Assembly: GCA_030627405.1 (NCBI GenBank)
Contig: DAOUSD010000011.1
Coordinates: forward strand, 1-15,801
Direction: 5' to 3'
Origin: Deltaproteobacteria bacterium
Lineage (GTDB): Bacteria > Desulfobacterota > Desulfobacteria > Desulfobacterales > ETH-SRB1
Length of the DNA: 15,801 nt
Position numbers and translations under genes: made by a program. Positions 1 through 6,499 of the stretch are shown in pieces. The notes under the pieces were generated by a model that was not told the origin of the DNA, did not search any database, and was given only the letters and a program-made list of their open reading frames with translations. How positions within the stretch are numbered: position 1 is the stretch's first letter; the number at the start of each line of letters is the position of its first letter.

Positions 1-216
1 ATTTTTCGGGGCTCAATCACACGGCCTGCATTCTTGTTCCGTCCGGCTTCGGACTCTCCTCACGGAGTTTACCCTCGGACGTCTCTACTGACCTGCTGGC
101 TAAACTTTAGTCAGGTGGGACTTTCGCAGTACCATACTGCGATCACCCACTGGGTAACATCATCGAATTTCATCCCATTTAACGGGAATCCCAACGATTC
201 GGATTTATCTGGACAC
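1..216 (-). mobile_element. 5' part of a group II intron (domain I region), continuing past the window edge
   Basis: No credible protein is encoded here. Read on the minus strand the stretch resembles domain I of a bacterial group II intron: a perfect GCAGTA/TACTGC hairpin with a 3-nt loop (126-140), then GAAAGTCCCACCTGAC, TAGCCAGCAGGTCAGTAGAG, GTCCGAGGGTAA and AGTCCGAAGCCGGACGG. These phrases are typical of the segment ahead of the intron-encoded reverse transcriptase, which would lie to the left, outside the window. The 5' end is placed at 216 because minus-strand GTGTCC begins there, a loose match to the GTGYG start rule. The boundary is therefore tentative. Family assignment is from recognition only; a structured leader of another retroelement is the alternative. 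Confidence 0.5.
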
Positions 217-235
217 GAGGAGCGCCTTGTTCTAC
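217..235 (-). repeat. Partial attC (R'' and L'' side) interrupted by the intron
   Basis: On the minus strand GTAGAAC (235-229) is followed by AAGGCGCTCC, the layout of the R''-L'' arm of an attC. GTAGAAC is the exact reverse complement of the GTTCTAC R' box at 649-655, as expected for the two ends of one cassette. The other arm is not visible because the putative group II intron starts at about 216. Confidence 0.4.
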
Positions 236-648
236 ATCACAGCTCAGAACTTTGTTATTGTTGAGTAACGAATGTTGTGCATATGTAAGATGCTGAGACG
301 ACTCCATAATTCGCGATTACGATTGCTATTCGAAGAAGTTTATTTGTAGTTCAAAACAGTGCTGAGTTGCTTCGCTCTTATGTATCAAGAATCAGTAACA
401 AGTGGACTGCTCAAAACCCACGATTTTCTTCTGACATATGTCTATAAATATCTTGCTCATTTCAAAGCATAGGAAACCATTCTGAAAATTGACTTTTTCA
501 GCATGCTTTCTTCACGGTAGACTATCTTTACACAGCGCAACTCTACGAAGTTTACTGCTCTGTTTGAGATAACATCTTTAGTATATATTTTGTGTCAAGA
601 CGATAAGCGATGGTTTTAGATCGTACAATAGCTCATAATTATTACAAT
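236..648 (-). other. Probable integron cassette with no recognisable gene
   Basis: About 410 bp lie between the R' box GTTCTAC (649-655) and its complementary R'' candidate (229-235), so this looks like one cassette in the same minus orientation as its neighbours. No open frame of credible length occurs; the longest ATG frames on the minus strand are around 14 codons. It holds a good -35-like TTGACA (minus, 593-598). Gene-free cassettes carrying promoters or small RNAs are known in integrons; whether this one does so is inference. Confidence 0.4.
569..598 (-). promoter_or_regulatory. Candidate sigma-70 promoter in the gene-free cassette
   Basis: The minus strand has a perfect TTGACA (593-598) and TGTTAT (569-574, four of six consensus positions) separated by 18 bp, pointing leftward. 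No gene follows within the window, so it may drive a small RNA or elements further left. Confidence 0.28.
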
Positions 649-775
649 GTAGAACTCGTAAAGCTCACCGGCACCAGAAGCCAATGAGGGCTTGGCAAAA
701 GCGAAGTTTTATGCTGAAATAGCAAAAGCGAAAAACGCCCCGGCTTCTGGTGTCGGGTGGAGCGTCTGGTTCGGC
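649..775 (-). repeat. attC recombination site of the toxin-antitoxin cassette (127 bp)
   Basis: On the minus strand the site opens with R'' GCCGAAC (775-769) and closes with R' GTTCTAC (655-649). The arms are inverted repeats: one reads GCTCCACCCGACACCAGAAGCC-like on the minus strand, matched by GGCTTCTGGTGCCGGTGAGC before the R' box, with unpaired bases on one arm as in attC sites. R'' pairs exactly with GTTCGGC at 1373-1379, the start of the same cassette, whereas R' carries the start of the next cassette. That is the logic of cassette recombination. The length is close to the Vibrio VCR class. Confidence 0.8.
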
Positions 776-778
776 ATT

Positions 779-1072
779 CTACTCCAATCTATGCTTCCAG
801 TAGTCTGGATTCCTGTGTAGATTCATGACTGCAAGTATGAAAATCCCTTCCGGCTCTTCGGTGTACAGAACTCCATATGGAAATCTTCTCGTCTGACATC
901 TCCTGACTTCTTCTTCCAGAATCACCCAGGCTTTCGGATAAGCAACAATTTGCTTAATGGTTGAATACACCTCAACCGCGAAATCATATCCCAATCCCTC
1001 AGCACAGCTTTCGTAGTAGTCAATAGCGTGCTTAAACTCTGCTTCCGCTTCGGAATGAAATGCGTAGTTCAT
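779..1072 (-). CDS. ParE/RelE-type toxin of a type II toxin-antitoxin pair
   Basis: A 97-residue protein of the ParE/RelE superfamily. Residues 1-30 contain the amphipathic helix pattern FHSEAEAEFKHAIDYYE, and the middle and end have the family's strand pattern RRFPYGVLY followed by FILAVMNLHRNPDYWKHR. Members either cleave mRNA on the ribosome or inhibit gyrase; the sequence does not decide which. I chose ATG at 1072 because it overlaps the antitoxin stop by four bases (ATGA) and has GGGAG upstream. A longer TTG start at 1090 is less likely. The stop lies four bases before the R'' box of the 649-775 attC, so toxin and antitoxin together fill one cassette. Such pairs are common in sedentary chromosomal integrons, where they are thought to stabilise arrays. 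Confidence 0.85.
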   Translation of the reverse strand: MNYAFHSEAEAEFKHAIDYYESCAEGLGYDFAVEVYSTIKQIVAYPKAWVILEEEVRRCQTRRFPYGVLYTEEPEGIFILAVMNLHRNPDYWKHRLE

Positions 1073-1293
1073 GAAGCGAAACGCTCCCAAATCTTGCTAA
1101 ACACTTCTTCTCCCGGGATAGCTTTGACCTTACCAGAACGTAGCTCTGAAAGACGTCGTCTTGCAACGGCCGCCCACTTACGGTCAATGTCAAATGCTGG
1201 TGGATTTAGACTCCTAAGAATGGAGTCAACGACAATTGCTCTTTCCTCAACTGGAAGGGAAATTGCCTCTGCAATTAAATCTTTCGTTTTCAA
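1069..1293 (-). CDS. Addiction-module antitoxin (PF09720-like)
   Basis: This 74-residue protein has the features of the 'putative addiction module component' family: an N-terminal helix ending LPVEERAIVVDSIL, the stretch LNPPAFDIDRKWAAVARRRLSELRSGKVKAIPGEEVF, and a short tail. It should neutralise the ParE/RelE toxin encoded immediately downstream, whose ATG overlaps its TGA. The start is TTG at 1293 with GGAG ten bases upstream; no ATG fits the conserved N-terminus. The gene begins about 80 bp inside its cassette, whose edge is the GTTCGGC box at 1373-1379, leaving room for its own promoter. I could not single out convincing -35/-10 boxes. Confidence 0.85.
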   Translation of the reverse strand: MKTKDLIAEAISLPVEERAIVVDSILRSLNPPAFDIDRKWAAVARRRLSELRSGKVKAIPGEEVFSKIWERFAS

Positions 1294-1372
1294 ATTAGTA
1301 CGTCTCCGTGTTTTAATGTATAGCTATTTCAAATCATGTTGTTTGGTCGTTACAAGAACAACTTTTTTCACT

Positions 1373-1502
1373 GCCGAACGTTCTGCTCACTTGCCGCAGA
1401 CGTTATCCGAAGAACTGATCAAAAAAAAGATAAGCTGCCGCAAAATTACAAATGTTCTAAATCGGCTCGGCTTCTGCGGTCAAGTGCAGCAGATGGTTCG
1501 GC
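1373..1502 (-). repeat. attC recombination site of the TPR-protein cassette (130 bp)
   Basis: The minus strand begins with R'' GCCGAAC (1502-1496) and ends with R' GTTCGGC (1379-1373). The two arms pair over about 28 bases: TCTGCTGCACTTGACCGCAGA on one side faces TCTGCGGCAAGTGAGCAGA on the other, with extrahelical G and A on one arm only. Such strand-biased bulges direct IntI to the bottom strand. The middle, about 70 bp, is a poorly structured variable terminal region. This is the clearest long attC in the window. Confidence 0.9.
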
Positions 1503-1669
1503 GATCTCCATAATTAAGCAAACCTATGAGATAGTTAAGTTTTTTACCCTCAGTTTTTATTATAACTCTAAAAGGACATCATCAATTCTTATAGGAGATA
1601 ACATTTAAATATAGAACTCGACAGTTTTTCAACTATAATTCAAAGGAAACGTGATCTTCTTTTCATAAC
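1503..1669. other. Gene-free 3' part of the TPR cassette
   Basis: This AT-rich stretch between the TPR gene stop and its attC holds no credible frame and no clear terminator. Its length, 167 bp, is unusual because other stops here lie at or inside the R'' box. Confidence 0.5.
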
Positions 1670-3271
1670 CTATGAAATATAATTATTCTTAAAATTTAGA
1701 GGACTTATTTGATTAAATTCCAATAATATAGTCTTGAGATTTTCGCGATCAGTAGATAGTTCATGTTCTGTTTTCGATATAGGTAGTTCAATTTTTTTTG
1801 ATTTAACAATCCCCGATATTTTTTCTCCAACATAATAACTTAATCTAACGCCGCCTAATATTGTACCAAGCCATGCCCCACACGGAATAACAAATCCAAG
1901 AAAAAAGGAGTCAAAAAAAGAAAATCCATGTAACTTTCTATAATTACTATAGAAAGCATCAAGTAAAATAAAAACATTGTTTGCAAGATTAAAGAATAAT
2001 ATCACACCTAAAATACAACAGAACACAATAATAACTTTTTTTATTGTTTCTGTTGATTCATTCTGTTCTTCTTGATGTTTATTTCTACAATAATATCGTT
2101 CATCTCTTTCTTTGCTTAAGTTAGTCTCAATTTTCTTCATTTTCTCTTCTAGTGAAGAGATACATTTTTTTTGATAACGTTGACTAGTTTTAACCCATTG
2201 TTTCAGATCGTTTTTTGCTTCTACAGCATCAAAATAACTATTCAAACTTAATAAGTAGTTTATGTTTTCGCTTTTAAACGAAAAGATTTCTATTTTTTCA
2301 CGCACTTGTAATACAATCTTTCCAGATAACGTTTTTATTTTTTTTACGTATGAATCAATTTCTTTCACCTTATTTATGCAATAATGAATTTCATTATCCC
2401 GCATTTTTTTAAAGAAATCATTAATATCCTTTTTTATTGGATTAAAGAGAGAGTCATTGCTTGCTTTTACCATATAAAATTTATCTATATTGATAGCTTT
2501 TTCTAAATGGTTAATACTTTTATTAGTATTTTTCAATTGAGCATTGTATTGGGAATTTTGATAAAAAGCTTCGGAAAAATCTGGCGATAATCTTATAGCT
2601 TCGTCACTATACTTTTCAGCTTCAACTATTTGTCCACAGTCAAATTTTATCAACGCTTTGTGCAACAAAGCATAACTTGTGTAATAATTTGACTTTGGTT
2701 TTGCATATTTAATAGCCTTGTCAAAATAGGAAGCCGCTTTTTCTTTATCAATTTTATGAAACAAATATATTATTCCAAGGCTAATATGAATAGAAAAATC
2801 ATATTTGTTTAATTTTTCTGATTCTAAGAATTCATCTTCTGCATCATCTATCCATCCATAAGAAAATGCTTCTTCTGCTCGTTTTCGTCGTTCTTTTGCC
2901 TGAGTGGTAAGGGGGGCTTGTAAAATTTCTAAAATATTTTTGAGCTCATTTCTGTTTTGTTCAATTTGCCAACAGATTTCTGCTATTCCCCATTCGAAGC
3001 ATGATTTAAGCCCATAAATTCCTTGTTCAACACGGTCGAAACCAGCTGCAAAACCTTCTGATATTGTGTTATTGATGTTATCAATACTGCTTTGAATTCT
3101 TGAATTACTATCAATAATTGAGTTAGTGGCTGATAATTGTGAATCAATAAACGCTTTCGTCTGCTTACTTATTAGTATAGTTTGCTCTTTTGAGTTCTTG
3201 CCCAGTTCTACAACATGATAATATTCGCTTTTTCTTTCCCAGGGAGCAAGTTCGTAGACATATAAACTCAT
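1670..3271 (-). CDS. TPR-repeat protein with two C-terminal membrane segments, function unknown
   Basis: A 533-residue protein. The N-terminus (WERKSEYYHVVELGKN) and a hydrophilic helical stretch (residues 20-115) precede a TPR block at about 128-270, visible in ASYFDKAIKYAKPKSNYYTS, AEKYSDEAIRLSPDFSEAFY and SINHLEKAINIDKFY. A charged, probably coiled-coil region follows (290-405). Two hydrophobic segments, about 412-438 and 455-482, then lead to a short hydrophilic tail. There is no signal peptide, so a cytoplasmic N-terminus anchored by a C-terminal hairpin is likely. ATG at 3271 has GGAG seven bases upstream. The gene fills one cassette between attC sites 3298-3355 and 1373-1502. It is strikingly AT-rich, with Lys/Asn/Ile-heavy coding unlike its neighbours, which points to a foreign source. 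I recall the N-terminal plus TPR architecture from stand-alone genes of unknown role. Phage defence is only a hypothesis. Confidence 0.75.
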   Translation of the reverse strand: MSLYVYELAPWERKSEYYHVVELGKNSKEQTILISKQTKAFIDSQLSATNSIIDSNSRIQSSIDNINNTISEGFAAGFDRVEQGIYGLKSCFEWGIAEICWQIEQNRNELKNILEILQAPLTTQAKERRKRAEEAFSYGWIDDAEDEFLESEKLNKYDFSIHISLGIIYLFHKIDKEKAASYFDKAIKYAKPKSNYYTSYALLHKALIKFDCGQIVEAEKYSDEAIRLSPDFSEAFYQNSQYNAQLKNTNKSINHLEKAINIDKFYMVKASNDSLFNPIKKDINDFFKKMRDNEIHYCINKVKEIDSYVKKIKTLSGKIVLQVREKIEIFSFKSENINYLLSLNSYFDAVEAKNDLKQWVKTSQRYQKKCISSLEEKMKKIETNLSKERDERYYCRNKHQEEQNESTETIKKVIIVFCCILGVILFFNLANNVFILLDAFYSNYRKLHGFSFFDSFFLGFVIPCGAWLGTILGGVRLSYYVGEKISGIVKSKKIELPISKTEHELSTDRENLKTILLEFNQISPLNFKNNYIS

Positions 3272-3297
3272 AATTATTCTCCACTATTAACGATACC

Positions 3298-3355
3298 GCC
3301 GAACGTTTAAATCAGGGGCGCGGCTTTTTGCGTCCCCTGCATTTTTTTGTTAGCC
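3298..3355 (-). repeat. attC recombination site of the TIR-like cassette (58 bp)
   Basis: A compact attC read on the minus strand: R'' GGCTAAC (3355-3349), L'' CAGGGGACGC, loop AAAAAGCC, L' GCGCCCCTG and R' GTTCGGC (3304-3298). L'' carries one extra A relative to L', the usual extrahelical base. The TAA stop of the upstream gene lies inside R'', typical of cassettes. R'' pairs with GTTAGCC at 4122-4128, the start of the same cassette. The loop core is nearly identical to that of the plus-strand site at 9006-9056. Confidence 0.9.
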
Positions 3356-4108
3356 ACTTAATAGTCCTTCAAGATTTATTGTATATTTTGCTTGAACCAG
3401 CTCTTGAGCGAGTTTAGATTTCCATGCACCATTGTTGTCCATTTCAATATATATTACACCTTGGATGTCAGAAGGCAGTTCGACGCCTCCTTTATGTAGG
3501 GCACAGACACGATTACGAGACAATTTTCCCAGAAAATACCCCAGCTCAAGGACCACATTCTGGCGGGCACGAGATTTCAGTTTTTCCGGCTCTTTCTGCG
3601 CAGTTCCAAGATCATCTGGAGTCAATAAAACTACCGCAAAACCAACGTCTTTGGAGTATTTTTCAAACTTCTCAATTATCGTTCGGCCACTGCTCGCCTG
3701 TTCGTGCAAAATGATAGGCTGCATATCCAGTTTCTCAAGAAATCTAGCGGTAGCTTCCTTTGCTGCTTCGTCGTGCCCGTGCACAACAAAGACCTTTCGA
3801 GTTTCACTGGGGGTTACTGTTACAGAGTTCTGCTGAGGCGAATTTTCTTCCTGCTTTGCAGATGTTGATTCCTCTGCGCCATCCCTCGCTTTTGCAGAAA
3901 TACCTTGGAGAAGACCTAATCGCATGGCGAGTACATCCCAATCGTTGTCACTGTCCAGAGTTGAAAAGTCACTTGCCAGATTGTCACCAAGGGTTGTACG
4001 CAAGAATACGGTAACCTTGTTGGACCAACGTAGAATCTCCCAGTCATTGGTGATTTCTGAGCCTTCATCTATTAGATTATCGATTTGTGTGACAACCGCT
4101 TTTTTCAT
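3350..4108 (-). CDS. TIR-like nucleotide-binding protein (PF10137/COG4271 type), candidate NADase effector
   Basis: A 252-residue protein in two parts. Residues 1-75 form a helical N-terminal domain I do not recognise, joined by a low-complexity Ser/Gln/Glu linker (76-100) to a TIR-like domain (103-235). The domain opens with KVFVVHGHDE (105-114), continues through VGFAVVLLTPDD and shows RARQNVVLELGYFLGKL, where Glu188 is the expected catalytic glutamate. Members of this family include Pycsar and CBASS effectors that degrade NAD+. No cyclase gene is adjacent, so sensing would have to come from the N-terminal domain or elsewhere. GGAG lies six bases before ATG, and the whole 5' leader from the cassette edge at 4122 is only about 14 bases. 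It is alone in its cassette, and its stop lies within attC R''. An abortive-infection role is inferred from the domain. Confidence 0.82.
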   Translation of the reverse strand: MKKAVVTQIDNLIDEGSEITNDWEILRWSNKVTVFLRTTLGDNLASDFSTLDSDNDWDVLAMRLGLLQGISAKARDGAEESTSAKQEENSPQQNSVTVTPSETRKVFVVHGHDEAAKEATARFLEKLDMQPIILHEQASSGRTIIEKFEKYSKDVGFAVVLLTPDDLGTAQKEPEKLKSRARQNVVLELGYFLGKLSRNRVCALHKGGVELPSDIQGVIYIEMDNNGAWKSKLAQELVQAKYTINLEGLLSG

Positions 4109-4121
4109 TTTTTCTCCAGAT

Positions 4122-4160
4122 GGCTAACATTTAGTTAACCTGCAACAGGTCAAAAGCAAA
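4122..4160 (-). repeat. R' end and partial arm of a further, disrupted attC
   Basis: Minus-strand GTTAGCC (4128-4122) is the R' box opening the TIR-like cassette and is the exact complement of that cassette's R'' GGCTAAC. Upstream on the minus strand lies CAGGTTAACTAAAT, a possible L' arm. I found no matching R''/L'' arm before the IS91 end at about 4240, so the site belonging to the preceding cassette seems incomplete. Confidence 0.5.
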
Positions 4161-4524
4161 AAACTCTCTTAACCTTCACAGAACTTGATTTATCCTCTGA
4201 AAAACTTAAATGATCCTGATACCAGTTGTCAGGTTCAACGGCTTGTTGGACAGACCTGCGGGTCTGTGCCGGTTAAAGTTGTATTCTGCATGGAATTGTC
4301 TATGGAGATTGTAGAATCGCTTCTATTTTGAATTATCGATTTTACAGGTAAAATAGCCGCTATTCGGGGTTTATAAAGTGTGTTCAATTGACTCAAAGCT
4401 TTCTTTTAAAGTGATTTATGCATAATTGTTGTAAAAAGAGCTGATCCTTTTTTTAAAGAGTCTTTTTTTGATAACATTCATGCGTATAGTAAAATGTTGA
4501 TAACTATTTATAAGTATAAAATGT
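4129..4524. other. Gene-free junction between the TIR-like cassette and the IS91 transposase gene
   Basis: No protein of credible length occurs. It holds the broken attC arm, then from 4233 a cluster of hairpins: GTTCAAC/GTTGGAC (4233-4251) and a perfect 7-bp stem ACAGACC/GGTCTGT (4250-4267). Further AT-rich sequence runs to the transposase stop. The hairpins probably mark one end of the IS91-type element. Confidence 0.5.
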
Positions 4525-5763
4525 TTATGCTGCAAGAGGCAAGGTTTTATCATGCCAATCTGGTAAACCCGGGTCTTTTGAACGTTTCTGGCCTGGAATG
4601 ACTCCAAGAACTATCAGACGTTTACCGCAAACAGGACAGTGTTCAGGGTGTTTTTCGCCTTGTTGTTCGCATAATGTCTGCCAGTCAAGAAACTCGGGCT
4701 CTTCAATCGGCAGTTGACCAAAAAGCTGCCGGCATAGCTCAAGTTCTTCTTTATGACTATGGTGGTATAAGCCATAAGAACGAACCCTGATAGAATTCGG
4801 TATCGGCACGTGTTGTAAATACCGGCCGATAAACTCACAGATCGGCAGGGTCATAAGCTCAATCTTTTCGCGACCGTAGTTGAAGGTTACCTTGCCATCT
4901 TTAATTGAGAATATCCGTTTGTTGGATATGGGCCCGCCTCGAAGATAGCGCGCCAGGTAGATCAATACTCCATTGCCATGAGAATATGTCTCTTTTAGAT
5001 GCACGTTCCATTTCTTGCGACCCAGTTTGTTGAGCAGGTTCTCTAATTGCTGAGGACGCATGCCATCTGGCAGAACCAGCTCTCCATTGCGCAATGCCTT
5101 TCGAATATAAGCAATGAACTTGCCTCTAAACTTATTTCGCACAACCTGAAAGGGGAGTAAATAACTTTGTGATACTTTGATCCATTTTCCTGCCGGCAAT
5201 CCTCCGCCGGTAATCAGGCAGTGAAGGTGCGGATGAAGAGCTAATGTTTTAGTCCAGGTGTGAAGCGATGCGATAATCCCGGGTCGGGCGCCGAGGTATT
5301 TCTCATCTTCGAGTAGTTGAAAGAGAGTTTCTGTGGCGGTTTTAAACAGAATCTGAGTTATTATCTCTGTATTAAGACGCCACAACTCATGGAATTCGCT
5401 GGGTATGGTGAAAATAACGTGAAAATGGTCGGTGTTTAAAATGCGAGCTTTCTGTCTGACAAGCCATCTTTCAATCTGGGTGAAGGCGCATAAGGGACAC
5501 ATGCGGTGTTTACAGGAATTGTACCAGTGGCGCTTGTAGTGACCATCGGGGCAAGCCTGGGTATGACCTCCTAAAACAGCGGTGCGGCAGACCATGATGC
5601 AGAGGGCGGCTTCTCGAATATGTTCAGGCAATCTATGCATTTGATCATAGTACGCATATCCTAACAAAAATATCATCTGGATAGTCGCTTCCATTGCAAT
5701 TTATCCTGTTAGAAAATATTTCCTCATTTGCTTCCCCTGCTTCCAGCAGGTCTGTTCAACAGA
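4242..5763 (-). mobile_element. IS91-family insertion sequence, approximate limits
   Basis: The element carries one transposase gene. Limits are taken from an inverted pair of 21-bp segments at 4242-4262 and 5743-5763 (17 of 21 positions match, with an exact ACAGACCTGC core), each next to a palindrome: ACAGACC/GGTCTGT on the left and GTCTGTT/AACAGAC on the right. IS91 elements move by rolling circle and normally lack long terminal repeats, so these may be subterminal hairpins and the true ends may lie a little outside. GTTC, the tetranucleotide favoured as IS91 target, occurs at both ends (4233 and 5754). No proof of exact ends can be given. Confidence 0.5.
4525..5694 (-). CDS. IS91-family rolling-circle transposase
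   Basis: A 389-residue HUH-type transposase that would nick and transfer a single strand. An N-terminal zinc-binding region has Cys48, Cys61, Cys66 and Cys69 (SCKHRMCPLC). It is followed by HFHVIFTIP (90-98), then the HUH metal site in HPHLHCLITGGG (154-165). The catalytic tyrosine pair lies in VLIYLARYLRGG, Tyr246 and Tyr250, fitting IS91's YxxxY. A second CPVC motif (353-356) is near the C-terminus. Length matches intact members of the family, and no stop or frameshift is seen. ATG at 5694 has AGGA about nine bases upstream. The gene stands alone and points leftward, towards the integron cassettes. Confidence 0.92.
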   Translation of the reverse strand: MEATIQMIFLLGYAYYDQMHRLPEHIREAALCIMVCRTAVLGGHTQACPDGHYKRHWYNSCKHRMCPLCAFTQIERWLVRQKARILNTDHFHVIFTIPSEFHELWRLNTEIITQILFKTATETLFQLLEDEKYLGARPGIIASLHTWTKTLALHPHLHCLITGGGLPAGKWIKVSQSYLLPFQVVRNKFRGKFIAYIRKALRNGELVLPDGMRPQQLENLLNKLGRKKWNVHLKETYSHGNGVLIYLARYLRGGPISNKRIFSIKDGKVTFNYGREKIELMTLPICEFIGRYLQHVPIPNSIRVRSYGLYHHSHKEELELCRQLFGQLPIEEPEFLDWQTLCEQQGEKHPEHCPVCGKRLIVLGVIPGQKRSKDPGLPDWHDKTLPLAA

Positions 5764-6100
5764 CTATATATCTGGAAAATTTTTCCATGTATTCGGATAT
5801 TAATTTAAACTAAGGTAAATATTTCGCTTGGGCTATTTATGGAACTCTTTTTAGTTCATAGTTTCAGATACAGACTTGTAAAGTATAAAGCACCGTCCTC
5901 ATCGTCCATACCGTCCTTTTTGGATAAAAACAAGTAAGATTTAATTCCACAGTTTACAGGTCATTAGCCATAAAATTCCTATAACCTCCCAAATACATTT
6001 ACAATACCATCATTTTCCTATAATATTCCCCCCTATAAGTAAACGGCGAGATGCTACATCCTGATAATACCGGTTAGACAAGATGATAACGGTATACAGA
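5695..6100. other. Gene-free stretch between IS91 and the primase block
   Basis: It contains the right-hand IS91 hairpins (CCTGCTTCCAGCAGG and the palindrome at 5753-5767), followed by AT-rich sequence without a credible frame. Near the end, ATACCGGTTA and TAACGGTAT (about 6067-6095) form an imperfect inverted repeat just past the stop of the 6101-6499 gene. It could be its terminator, but no T-tract supports this strongly. Confidence 0.4.
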
Positions 6101-6499
6101 TTATACTTGTTTACCGGTAAAGTATTTGACGGATAGTTTCTGATACTTCAGCTCTGTAGAGATGTTTAGAAATCCTAATTCATTGAGTAAGCCTTTATAT
6201 TTGATGATGGTTGGGCGGGAAGTTTGTAGCCACTTTGCAAGAGTTGAATCAGTTTCTTTTATCTTTCTTTTCCGGTATTGTTGTTCGATTACTATTCTTA
6301 ACCAGAGTATGAGGGCATAGCCCAGGTCATCGTATAGTTCTTTGCGAATGAAATCCGAATAGATGGTAAATTGATTGCCGTCCCCAGGTTTTTCGGGTCT
6401 TTCATTTAGCATCTTGATTAAGTCTTGTATTTTACCATTCAAATCAGCCTTATTTGCGTGATTATAAGTGAGTAAAGGCAAAGAACCTGTCTGCTTCAT
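6101..6499 (-). CDS. Small hypothetical protein with a helix-turn-helix-like C-terminal half
   Basis: A 132-residue protein I do not recognise by name. The first 60 residues are polar. The C-terminal half reads as a winged-helix or helix-turn-helix candidate: STLAKWLQTSRPTIIKYKGL followed by LLNELGFLNISTELKYQKLSVKYF, resembling 'turn, recognition helix, wing'. It starts at ATG 6499 inside the 3' end of the primase gene, overlapping it by 38 bp in another frame, with no strong ribosome site. Translational coupling is therefore likely. Sitting directly behind a primase in a putative integrated element, it could be a replication accessory or a regulator; this is inferred from position and fold guess only. 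Confidence 0.6.
   Translation of the reverse strand: MKQTGSLPLLTYNHANKADLNGKIQDLIKMLNERPEKPGDGNQFTIYSDFIRKELYDDLGYALILWLRIVIEQQYRKRKIKETDSTLAKWLQTSRPTIIKYKGLLNELGFLNISTELKYQKLSVKYFTGKQV

Noticed and set aside
34..264. Plus-strand 76-residue open frame at the left end
   Set aside because: Composition and the minus-strand hairpins fit intron RNA; the peptide has no family features and no ribosome site.
1028..1608. Plus-strand frames opposite the toxin-antitoxin genes and attC
   Set aside because: They run antiparallel to recognisable genes and across an attC stem-loop, so they are shadows.
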